Shown one piece after another: positions 47,260 to 54,090 of a stretch of 64,000 nt of DNA; within the stretch, counting starts at the first letter, position 1, and every line of letters begins with the position of its first letter. Made by a program: the position numbers and the translations under genes. Origin of the DNA: WM-3-3 sp041660045 (GTDB lineage: Bacteria > Pseudomonadota > Gammaproteobacteria > Methylococcales > Methylomonadaceae); contig JBAZXA010000002.1 in the NCBI GenBank assembly GCA_041660045.1, positions 186,001-250,000 of the forward strand, written 5' to 3'. The notes beneath the pieces are model-generated. The model was not told the origin of the DNA. It worked only from the letters and a program-made list of their open reading frames with translations, and did not search any database.

Positions 47260-47985
47260 TTATATAGAGTGTAAGCAATAACCTTCTTGAGTCCAGCGTA
47301 AATACTCACCGCGTTGCTTCTCCCAGGCTGCAAGCACAAACCGTTGTGCAGGTAGACCATTGACTTTAAATTCATGTAAGCCCGGTCTATGGGTGTGGCC
47401 ATGAATTAAACGCAGGCAAGCGTGTGTAAGTAAGGCTTGCACCACAGTGTCGTGATTGACATCCATAATCGCCTGCATTTGTTTGCGTTTGTGCAGAAAG
47501 CTACGAAACCGGTACCATCGGGCGGCCAGTAAGCGTAGCCACAAAGGCTTGCTTAAAACATTTTGTTGCCAGGCCAAATCATGGGACTTAATACGGAAGG
47601 CTTGATAAGCCAAATCATCCGTACAGAGCAGGTCGCCGTGGGTCAATAGGGTTGGTGTACCGTATAAATCGATGACTTCGTAATCACCTAGTAGCTGCAC
47701 ACCAGTATCGGCACAGAACTTTAAACCTAACAAGAAATCACGGTTGCCAGGCTGAAAATAGACTTGTGTGCCGGAATCAGTGAGTTTTTTTAGCTGTTTT
47801 TTAATGGCTTTATTTGGTTTTGTATCATCGTCATCACCTACCCAGGCATCAAACAAGTCGCCCAAAATATACACACGGGCAGCTTGGCTGGCAGGGTTTT
47901 CTAAGAAATTAACTAAGCGTTGGGTAATATCGGGCTTATCGATTGAAATGTGTAAATCAGAGAGGAATAGGGTATCGGATAGCAT
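47260..47985 (-). CDS. lpxH: UDP-2,3-diacylglucosamine diphosphatase LpxH
   Basis: A 241-residue calcineurin-like phosphoesterase that makes lipid X from UDP-diacylglucosamine in lipid A synthesis, at the inner face of the cytoplasmic membrane. The metal-binding set is complete: LFLSDLHIS, ILGDLFDAWVGDDD, PGNRDFLLG, LTHGDLLCTDD and IHGHTHRPG. It follows the cyclophilin gene on the same strand after 52 bp, the usual ppiB-lpxH order beside cysS. Confidence 0.96.
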   Translation of the reverse strand: MLSDTLFLSDLHISIDKPDITQRLVNFLENPASQAARVYILGDLFDAWVGDDDDTKPNKAIKKQLKKLTDSGTQVYFQPGNRDFLLGLKFCADTGVQLLGDYEVIDLYGTPTLLTHGDLLCTDDLAYQAFRIKSHDLAWQQNVLSKPLWLRLLAARWYRFRSFLHKRKQMQAIMDVNHDTVVQALLTHACLRLIHGHTHRPGLHEFKVNGLPAQRFVLAAWEKQRGEYLRWTQEGYCLHSI

Positions 47986-47993
47986 ATGTCTAT

Positions 47994-48024
47994 GGGCTGT
48001 AGCAGGATAGGGTGGCTACAGCCC
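47994..48024 (-). terminator. Hairpin between the cyclophilin gene and lpxH
   Basis: A 10 bp stem (47994-48003 with 48015-48024) around an 11-base loop, in the short gap between the two genes. There is no following T run, so it is more likely to reduce readthrough or protect mRNA than to terminate fully. Confidence 0.4.
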
Positions 48025-48037
48025 GGTATCGTAGTGT

Positions 48038-48622
48038 TTACTCAACAATTTCGGCTTTTTCAATCACAATATCTTTCACCGGAATGTCATTATAACCTTG
48101 GCGGGATTCTGTGGCTTGCTCTGCCATGGCATCTACCACGGCCATACCTTCAATGACTTCAGCAAAAACGGCATAGCCTATGCCCGCAAAAGTAGGGTTT
48201 TTAAAGTTTAAAAAATCATTGTTTGAATAATTGATATAAAACTGGGCAGTGGCGCTATCCGGTTCCTGAGTACGGGCCATAGCGACGCTACCCCGGTTAT
48301 TTAATAAACCGTTGTTTGATTCATTTTTAATTGTGGCATGCGTGGTTTTTTGCTTAAGGGAGGCATCAAAACCACCACCTTGCGCCATAAAACCTTTAAT
48401 GACGCGATGGAAAAGTGTGCCATCATAAAAGCCTTCTTTTACATAAGTAAGAAAGTTTTCAGATGAAATAGGGGCTTTTTGTGGGTTTAATTGGATAACA
48501 ATTTCACCAAGGTTGGTAGTCAATTTGACTTTAGGTTGCGCTGTATCTGGCATTTTATCGTCCGCTACTAATGAAAAAGGGGTCGCTAAAAATAGTATCA
48601 TGGATAATATAAATTTGTGCAT
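48038..48622 (-). CDS. Periplasmic peptidyl-prolyl cis-trans isomerase (cyclophilin)
   Basis: A 194-residue cyclophilin. The frame is open to 48778, but ATG 48622 begins a signal peptide (residues 1-20, ending FSLVA) and is preferred. Catalytic-site segments are LFHRVIKGFMAQGG and ATAQFYINYSNNDFLN; the tail VVDAMAEQATESRQGYNDIPVKDI is family-typical. It speeds proline isomerisation, here probably in the periplasm. It is divergent from cysS and upstream of lpxH. Confidence 0.92.
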   Translation of the reverse strand: MHKFILSMILFLATPFSLVADDKMPDTAQPKVKLTTNLGEIVIQLNPQKAPISSENFLTYVKEGFYDGTLFHRVIKGFMAQGGGFDASLKQKTTHATIKNESNNGLLNNRGSVAMARTQEPDSATAQFYINYSNNDFLNFKNPTFAGIGYAVFAEVIEGMAVVDAMAEQATESRQGYNDIPVKDIVIEKAEIVE

Positions 48623-48801
48623 AGGTAATCCGCCATACGATCGATTTAAGGAAACTAAAAAGCGTCCAGAGTCTAGGTGTTTTCTGTTTAAAATGGAAAT
48701 CATAACGTGTGTATATGACAGGATTATTGAATGCATAGTGGTTGATAAGCAAAAAATGTATAAACTATTAGCTATCAAAAAAACGGACTAGACATTAGGG
48801 C

Positions 48802-50184
48802 ATGTTAAAAATTTTTAATACTCTCTCGCGAAAAAAAGAAACTTTTATACCCTTGCAGCCTGGAAAGGTGGGTATGTATGTTTGTGGTATGACCGTATAC
48901 GATTATTGTCATATCGGGCATGCCCGGGTAATGGTGGTGTTTGATGTGGTCGCACGCTATTTTCGGCATTTAGGGTATACGCTAACCTATGTGCGTAATA
49001 TCACAGATATCGATGATAAAATTATACAACGGGCAAATGAAAATAATGAGCCCATGGCCGCACTGACGCAGCGCTTTATCGAGGCCATGCATGCCGATGA
49101 ACGCGCTTTATCAGTGTTGCCGCCAGATATTGAACCTAAGGCAACTGAATCGATTGCTGCCATTATTAACTTAATTGCAACCTTAATCGCAAAAGACATG
49201 GCCTATGTTGGCAGTAACGGTGATGTGTTTTATGCGGTCAACAAATTTGTTGGTTACGGCAAATTATCGGGTAAAAATATTGACGAATTACAAGCTGGTG
49301 AGCGCGTTGAAGTTGATGTGGCCAAACAAAACCCCCTTGATTTTGTGCTTTGGAAAATGGCAAAAGCCAATGAGCCGGCTTGGGAATCAGCTTGGGGGCT
49401 GGGACGACCGGGTTGGCATATCGAATGTTCCGCAATGTCTACCGGTTGTTTGGGTAATCATTTTGACATACACGGTGGTGGTATGGATCTACAGTTTCCC
49501 CATCATGAAAATGAAATAGCCCAATCGGAAGCGGCGACCGGTGAAAATTATGCCAACTTGTGGATGCACAACGGCTTTGTCAAGATAAACGAAGAAAAAA
49601 TGTCAAAATCTTTGGGCAATTTTTTTACCGTGCGTGAAGTCTTACAACGCTATCGGCCAGAAATTATCCGGTTTTTTATTTTAACTAGCCACTATCGCAG
49701 TCCACTAAATTATTCAGAAGAAAATTTAAATGATGCGGCCAGTGCGTTAACCCGTTTGTACACCGCTTTACGGCATGTGGCAGAGAATAAAGCGGCCGCT
49801 GAATTGATTGATAAAGACTATCAAAACCGCTTTGAGCAAGCCATGGATGACGACTTTAATACGCCAGTGGCGGTTGCTGTTTTGTTTGATTTGGCGCGGG
49901 AATTAAATAAAGCCAAAGAAGACAGCATCACAAGCGCTAAAGCCATAGCTTTAGCAGTGACTCTGAAGCATTTGGGAGGGCTGTTAGGCATATTACAAGA
50001 AAATCCAGACAGCTTTCTAAAAGGTGAATTTGCCGATGACACCATAGAACAGCAAATTCAACTCCGTCTTGAAGCCAAAAAAAATAAGGACTGGGCCACA
50101 GCGGACCGTATCCGTGATGAGCTAAAAGCGCAGGGCGTGATTTTAGAGGATGTCGCTAATGGCACAACTTGGCGGCAAGAATAA
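48802..50184 (+). CDS. cysS: Cysteinyl-tRNA synthetase
   Basis: A 460-residue class I aminoacyl-tRNA synthetase. The zinc-binding YVCGMTVYD and HIGH motif (CHIGHARV, about 33-40), ECSAMSTGCLGNHFDIHGGGMDL split into zinc and substrate-binding parts, and the EEKMSKSLGN loop are all intact. The C-terminal helical anticodon domain follows. It is divergent from the cyclophilin gene and is followed by fchA after about 40 bp. Confidence 0.97.
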   Translation: MLKIFNTLSRKKETFIPLQPGKVGMYVCGMTVYDYCHIGHARVMVVFDVVARYFRHLGYTLTYVRNITDIDDKIIQRANENNEPMAALTQRFIEAMHADERALSVLPPDIEPKATESIAAIINLIATLIAKDMAYVGSNGDVFYAVNKFVGYGKLSGKNIDELQAGERVEVDVAKQNPLDFVLWKMAKANEPAWESAWGLGRPGWHIECSAMSTGCLGNHFDIHGGGMDLQFPHHENEIAQSEAATGENYANLWMHNGFVKINEEKMSKSLGNFFTVREVLQRYRPEIIRFFILTSHYRSPLNYSEENLNDAASALTRLYTALRHVAENKAAAELIDKDYQNRFEQAMDDDFNTPVAVAVLFDLARELNKAKEDSITSAKAIALAVTLKHLGGLLGILQENPDSFLKGEFADDTIEQQIQLRLEAKKNKDWATADRIRDELKAQGVILEDVANGTTWRQE

Positions 50185-50224
50185 AGCCATGTCATGCAAT
50201 AAATTTACTGCCTAAGAGTTGATA

Positions 50225-50854
50225 ATGACTGAAATAATACAAAAACCCATAGACGAATTTCTCGATGAATTGGCCAGTAAGTCGGCGACACCTGGCGGTG
50301 GTAGTGCGGCAGCCTTAATGGGTGCGCAAGCGGCAGCTTTAACTAGCATGGTCTGCAACTTAACCCTAGGCAAACCCAAATATGCGGAAGTGGAAGCCGA
50401 TATGCAAGCGTTATTAAGCCGTTCCGAGCAGTTGAGGGCGCAATTAAGCGCAATGGTTAAGGCTGATGTTGAGGTGTTTGACCGGGTTATGGCGAGTTAT
50501 GCTTTGCCTAAACAAACTGAGGATGAAAAATTATTACGCAGTGCTGCCATCCAGGCGGTATTAAAAGATGCTACCGATGTGCCGCTGGCTTGTGTGCGGG
50601 CATGCGCAGAAGCGATTAAGCTTAGCCTGGAGGCGGCCGAAAAAGGTAATGTCAATGTGGTCAGCGATGCTGGCGTTGCTACCATGGCGGCTTATGCGGG
50701 TCTTAAAAGTGCAGCACTAAATGTTTATGTTAATGCGGCTAGCCTGAAAGACCGCGATTTTGCGGAAGCAAAATTGGCTGAATTGGAAGAAATATTGGAC
50801 AGTGCAGCAATAATGGCGCAAGACATTTATGAATTAGTCAAAACTAAATTGTAA
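50225..50854 (+). CDS. fchA: Methenyltetrahydrofolate cyclohydrolase FchA
   Basis: A 209-residue protein of the cyclodeaminase/cyclohydrolase family, which converts 5,10-methenyl- to 10-formyl-tetrahydrofolate. The hallmark SATPGGGSAAALMGAQAAAL (about 20-39) is intact; the rest is helical, with a C-terminal LEEILDSAAIMAQDIYELV. ATG 50225 is chosen over a TTG 6 bp upstream. In methylotrophs this step belongs to the folate branch of C1 assimilation and oxidation, in line with xoxF nearby. Confidence 0.9.
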   Translation: MTEIIQKPIDEFLDELASKSATPGGGSAAALMGAQAAALTSMVCNLTLGKPKYAEVEADMQALLSRSEQLRAQLSAMVKADVEVFDRVMASYALPKQTEDEKLLRSAAIQAVLKDATDVPLACVRACAEAIKLSLEAAEKGNVNVVSDAGVATMAAYAGLKSAALNVYVNAASLKDRDFAEAKLAELEEILDSAAIMAQDIYELVKTKL

Positions 50855-50969
50855 GAGCCTTTAAACTTAAAAAAACTTTTAATAAACTATTGACGAGCTG
50901 GCATTAGATAGCTATTATGCTCAGCTCTTCAAGGGTGTTATTCAAGACTCAAGCCCAATCGAAGGTTGT

Positions 50970-51046
50970 CGGGATATAGCGCAGTCTGGTAGCGCGCCTG
51001 CTTTGGGAGCAGGATGTCGGGGGTTCGAATCCCTCTATCCCGACCA
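50970..51046 (+). tRNA. tRNA-Pro (TGG)
   Basis: Seven-base acceptor CGGGATA pairs with TATCCCG, with encoded ACCA. The anticodon loop TTTGGGA gives TGG. First of three tRNA genes. Confidence 0.95.
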
Positions 51047-51051
51047 TTTTT

Positions 51052-51128
51052 GCGCTTGTAGCTCAGCTGGATAGAGCATCGGCCTTCTAAGCCGAGGGTC
51101 GCAGGTTCGAGTCCTGCCAAGCGTGCCA
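51052..51128 (+). tRNA. tRNA-Arg (TCT)
   Basis: Acceptor GCGCTTG pairs with CAAGCGT (one G-T wobble at the first pair), with encoded GCCA. The anticodon loop CTTCTAA gives TCT. It begins 5 bp after tRNA-Pro. Confidence 0.94.
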
Positions 51129-51151
51129 TCCTTGCTGATGTTTTATGCTAT

Positions 51152-51228
51152 GGTGAGCGTAGCTCAGTTGGTAGAGTGCAGGATTGTGATTCCTGTTGTC
51201 GCGGGTTCGAGCCCCGTCGTTCACCCCA
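51152..51228 (+). tRNA. tRNA-His (GTG)
   Basis: Anticodon loop TTGTGAT gives GTG. Acceptor GTGAGCG pairs with CGTTCAC. The extra 5' G (51152) faces discriminator C (51225), the histidine identity pair, and CCA is encoded (51226-51228). Its 3' end is the left border of the decayed accessory stretch. Confidence 0.94.
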
Positions 51229-51376
51229 TCCACATTATCGCTTATAGCACTGCGATACATACTAAATCCAAAACTGTCATATTCATTTTCGTCTGTAGGC
51301 TTAACTGAAGTCGTTTAAACAGCGTCAATATTCATCATACTTAGGCGGTTTAATGCCATCCTCGCAAGCGAAAAAG

Positions 51377-51588
51377 CAATCGGGTCAGGCTGCGGAAATA
51401 CTATGGCAACAGGTTCTGGAAAAGCCAAAACTTGTATAGCTTTGATCTACGGTTTGCTCAAAGTAAGGCTTCTGCTTCCCGGATTTTGAACAGCAATTTG
51501 AGCAATACCAGATAAAATCTGCAGGGCGTTATCGCGTCGATTTTTACAGTGCTGCTCAATTGCTTATCGAAATTGTCACTACACTATG
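51377..51588 (+). pseudogene. DUF559-like endonuclease relic
   Basis: Two broken pieces in different frames. The first, GQAAEILWQQVLEKPKL, resembles the LWQ.LR.R.L start of DUF559 (VSR-like PD-(D/E)XK) proteins. The second, at 51484-51588, reads AGRYRVDFYSAAQLLIEI, which matches the YRVDFY....L.IEIDG catalytic strand pair, and then runs into a stop where the first repeat unit begins. It is dead. The family call is by eye. Confidence 0.5.
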
Positions 51589-51713
51589 AGCCGGAACATA
51601 AAGGGGGCAGATGCTTGCGCGATGAATATCTTGCTGGACTGGGTTTGTAGGCATTGCGGTTTGATAGTTGGCAGGTGTAGTTGGAGAGAGCAGCGGTGCT
51701 TGGATGTATTTCT

Positions 51714-51744
51714 AAAATCCCCCTACCCCCTTTTTCAAAGGGGG
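51714..51744. repeat. C/G-rich palindrome, copy 1
   Basis: AATCCCCCTA followed by an 8 bp stem (CCCCCTTT 51726-51733 with AAAGGGGG 51737-51744, loop TTC). The same element recurs at 51969-51999, 61160-61191 and, inverted, 62015-62047. Elements of this look are scattered in many genomes as REP-like repeats. Confidence 0.7.
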
Positions 51745-51968
51745 TTCGTTGGGTTGGTCCCTTGCCGTATTTTAATTTAGCCCCGGTTTTTCAAAATAGG
51801 CTTGATTCCCCTCAATTGCTTATCGAAATTGTCATTACACTATGAGCCGGAACATAAAGGGGCAGATGCTTGCGCGATGAATATCTTGCTGGACTGGGTT
51901 TGTAGGCGTTGCGGTTTGATAGTTGGCAGGTGTAGTTGGAGAGAGCAGCGGTGCTTGAATGTATTTCT

Positions 51969-51999
51969 AAAATCCCCCTACCCCCTTTTTCAAAGGGGG
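51969..51999. repeat. C/G-rich palindrome, copy 2
   Basis: The second-unit version of the element in the 255 bp array, with the same 8 bp stem (51981-51988 with 51992-51999). Confidence 0.7.
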
Positions 52000-52174
52000 T
52001 TCGTTGGGTTGGTCCCTTGCCGTATTTTAATTTAGCCCCGGTTTTTCAAAATAGGCTTGATTCCCCTCAATTGCTTATTGAAATTGTCACTACACTATGA
52101 GCCGGAACATAAAGGGGCAGATGCTTGCGCGATGAATATCTTGCTGGACTGGGTTTGTAGGCGTTGCGGTTTGA

Positions 52175-52497
52175 TCTCAATAACACCGTGGCGGGTATCC
52201 AATTCGGCTTGGCCGTTTCGATGCGTCCACGCAGATACGCTTTAATAGGATCCAACTTGGACGTGCGCGATAGCCTAGGCGAATAAGTTGGCGTCTTGGC
52301 CACATCGCGCAAATAGCGGTGCACCGTATTGCGTGATAACTGTAATTTTTTGGCTATAGCCCGTATGCCTAGCCCCTATCTAGATAATACATGAATGTCC
52401 ACTAATAACTCCTGAGTCAACATGAGGTTCCGCCACTGCTAATTACTAACAGCAGCCATTTTGTCTCAGGTGGGTCAATTTTACATTGCCGGTGACA
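52175..52497 (-). mobile_element. Truncated IS21-family element, left end with 5' part of istA
   Basis: On the minus strand the element starts with TGTCACCGGCAATGTAAAAT (from 52497), an IS21-type end, then reaches istA at ATG 52423. The encoded part, MLTQELLVDIHVLSR, stop, GLGIRAIAKKLQLSRNTVHR, is the IstA helix-turn-helix region; a TAG at 52376-52378 replaces the usual glutamine codon. It is cut off at 52175, exactly where the third 255 bp unit ends, so a deletion or recombination joined them. No istB is present. Confidence 0.8.
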
Positions 52498-52859
52498 CTA
52501 AAAGCACCTGACTCTCCAGTTTTAGGTGAATACAGCGAAGTTTTGGGTGGAAATGATTGCTAAAAGATTTTTAACTTACGGGTCAAAATTCTGGATTCCT
52601 TTATGAAAGGCTTACTGACTTGGCAGATTTTTCGGTAAAAATTGAACAACTGAATTATGTTCAAAATGGAGCAGTAACCTGCATTAAAAATACATTATCA
52701 AAAGCGGAGACATTTACATCAGTATTGCCGTCTCTATTGGGTTAGTTGGGTAAATTCCAGAAACCATTTCGGCTAGTCATTTGACAGAAAATGCCACAAG
52801 AATCATTACCAACACACAAGACAAGCTTAGTTTATTTAGAATCAAGGAACTTGAATTAA

Positions 52860-53096
52860 AAAAAGCCCTGCGTTGAGGAACAAACCAAAATCGTCCGTCG
52901 AGTTGAATTCCTATTCGCCTATGCTGACCGCCTAGAAGCCCGTTACAACATCGCCCGCGGCCAAGTTGAAACTTACCCCCCCCCGCTGTTTGCCAAAGCC
53001 TTGCGCGGCGAACGGGTGCCGCAAGACCCCAACGATGAACCCGCCAGTGAGTTGTTTGCGCGTCTTGCTGCTGCGCCAAGCGATGGGCAAGGTTAA
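52860..53096 (+). pseudogene. HsdS C-terminal fragment (type I restriction specificity subunit)
   Basis: A frame open from 52860 encodes about 78 residues with the end signature of HsdS: VEEQTKIVRRVEFLFAYADR, LEARYNIARGQVET, then LFAKALRGERVPQDPNDEPA. This is the last helix and tail of the second target-recognition domain. There is no start and everything upstream is broken. A run of nine C (52976-52984) lies in the coding frame. No hsdM or hsdR is in the window, so it is a leftover. Confidence 0.8.
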
Positions 53097-53187
53097 ACAG
53101 CTCGTAAGCATACTCGCGGTAAGAATACCCACGTTTCAGCATAAATGACTAATACATTAGGAGCGGGTTTTAATTCAAGTCGACAGG

Positions 53188-54069
53188 CTACTTGAGAATC
53201 AAGCTAGCCAGTTCTTTGGCCGAATCTAATTTTTTGTAAAGTTGCCCAAAAATAATTAGTTGTTGCTCCGCGTCTAGGCCAAGCTTAGTAAGCTCCACAT
53301 CAGTGGATATAGGTTTTTCCCGGAACAAGGAGGAAACCACGCGCGCCGCCGCACCGACCAACACCTCATTAACCGGACGATTTTCCGCATCGCCAATGTA
53401 CCTATGATTTGCAATAATGGCCAACAACTCATCAGGTATATGCCATTGTTTGCCGACCCAAGCACCTACTGTGCAAAAATCGATACCGATACTGTCAAGA
53501 AAAGCTTGATTGAGTGTTAATGAAGGGTCTGCTGCGATCGACTTAAATGCCTGTTCCGTTTCTACGGGTAACATATCAGCAAGCCACAATAAACCAAGGT
53601 TATGCAGTATCCCGCCGGTTTTTAATGTTTGCCACAAATTTGCCGGATAACTGGTATTGTTAGGTAATTTTAGGGCTAATAAAGCAGCACCTTCGGACAC
53701 CAGCATACTAGTCGACCAGAACCTAACCGAATCGAAAGAAGGGCAGCGCGTAATGTTTATAGAAGAACCAACAGCTATCGCAATGCTGACAGCTTTTACC
53801 TGTCTACTGCCTAGCCTAAAACAAGCGGCTTCAATAGTAGTGATTGGTGTAGTTGAACGCGCCCAAGGGGAATTGGCCAAACCAACCAAGCGCGCGCTGA
53901 TGACAGGGTAGTGATGTAAAATAGCCGCCAATTGTTTTGTTTCGATTTCATCATCTGCAAGAGCCGATATCAGATGATGGATATTAATCTTTAAACTGGC
54001 AATACGGATTTTGCCATGATATTTTTGCAGGAAGTCCGCTAATAAAATTTCCGTACTATTTTGCGGCAT
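53188..54069 (-). CDS. HDOD-domain signalling protein
   Basis: A 293-residue protein filled mostly by an HDOD domain (about 15-225): IRIASLKINIHHLISAL, HYPVISARLVGLANSPW, TIEAACFRLGSRQVKAVSIAIAVG, and GGILHNLGLLWLADMLP. HDOD is an HD-like fold without full catalytic residues, often linked to c-di-GMP, chemotaxis and stress signalling. The IGIDFCTVGAWVGKQWHIPDELLAIIANHR part continues the fold. It lies 21 bp after the large hybrid kinase gene on the same strand, so it is probably its co-transcribed partner. There is no DNA-binding or enzyme domain besides. Confidence 0.88.
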   Translation of the reverse strand: MPQNSTEILLADFLQKYHGKIRIASLKINIHHLISALADDEIETKQLAAILHHYPVISARLVGLANSPWARSTTPITTIEAACFRLGSRQVKAVSIAIAVGSSINITRCPSFDSVRFWSTSMLVSEGAALLALKLPNNTSYPANLWQTLKTGGILHNLGLLWLADMLPVETEQAFKSIAADPSLTLNQAFLDSIGIDFCTVGAWVGKQWHIPDELLAIIANHRYIGDAENRPVNEVLVGAAARVVSSLFREKPISTDVELTKLGLDAEQQLIIFGQLYKKLDSAKELASLILK

Positions 54070-54090
54070 AATGGGTTCTTGGGGGCATTA

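Larger units (their letters stand above)
51555..52174. repeat. Tandem repeat, unit about 255 bp, 2.4 copies
   Basis: Units begin at 51555, 51811 and 52066 (CTCAATTGCTTAT); the first is 256 bp because of one extra G, the second is 255 bp, and the third breaks off at 52174 where the IS21 relic starts. Copies differ by only a few bases. Each complete unit holds a C/G-rich palindrome. The start of the unit is itself the end of the DUF559-like relic. Confidence 0.9.
51229..53187. other. Decayed accessory region behind the tRNA cluster
   Basis: About 2 kb of gene fragments and repeats: a DUF559-like relic, a 255 bp tandem array, a truncated IS21 istA with one element end, an unassigned 58-codon open stretch at 52571-52747 without a start, and an HsdS tail. 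No intact gene was found. The position just 3' of tRNAs suggests an old integration or insertion hotspot, although I found no direct repeat of a tRNA end. Confidence 0.6.

Noticed and set aside
50938..51129. Minus-strand open frame with LAGLEPATLGLEG and RGIRTPD patterns
   Set aside because: It is the complement of tRNA-Pro and tRNA-Arg; these strings are typical false products of tRNA genes.
51586..52245. Three similar plus-strand frames with GADACAMNILLDWVCR
   Set aside because: They recur only because the DNA is repeated in tandem. There is no ribosome site and the ends are set by the palindrome; nothing suggests selection for protein.
52777..53142. Minus-strand 121-codon frame
   Set aside because: It is a shadow of the HsdS tail, whose plus-strand translation matches the family well.
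51229..53187. Possible CRISPR array or integron
   Set aside because: Units of 233-256 bp are far too long for CRISPR repeats, there are no unique spacers, no cas genes, no integrase and no attC-like folding sites.
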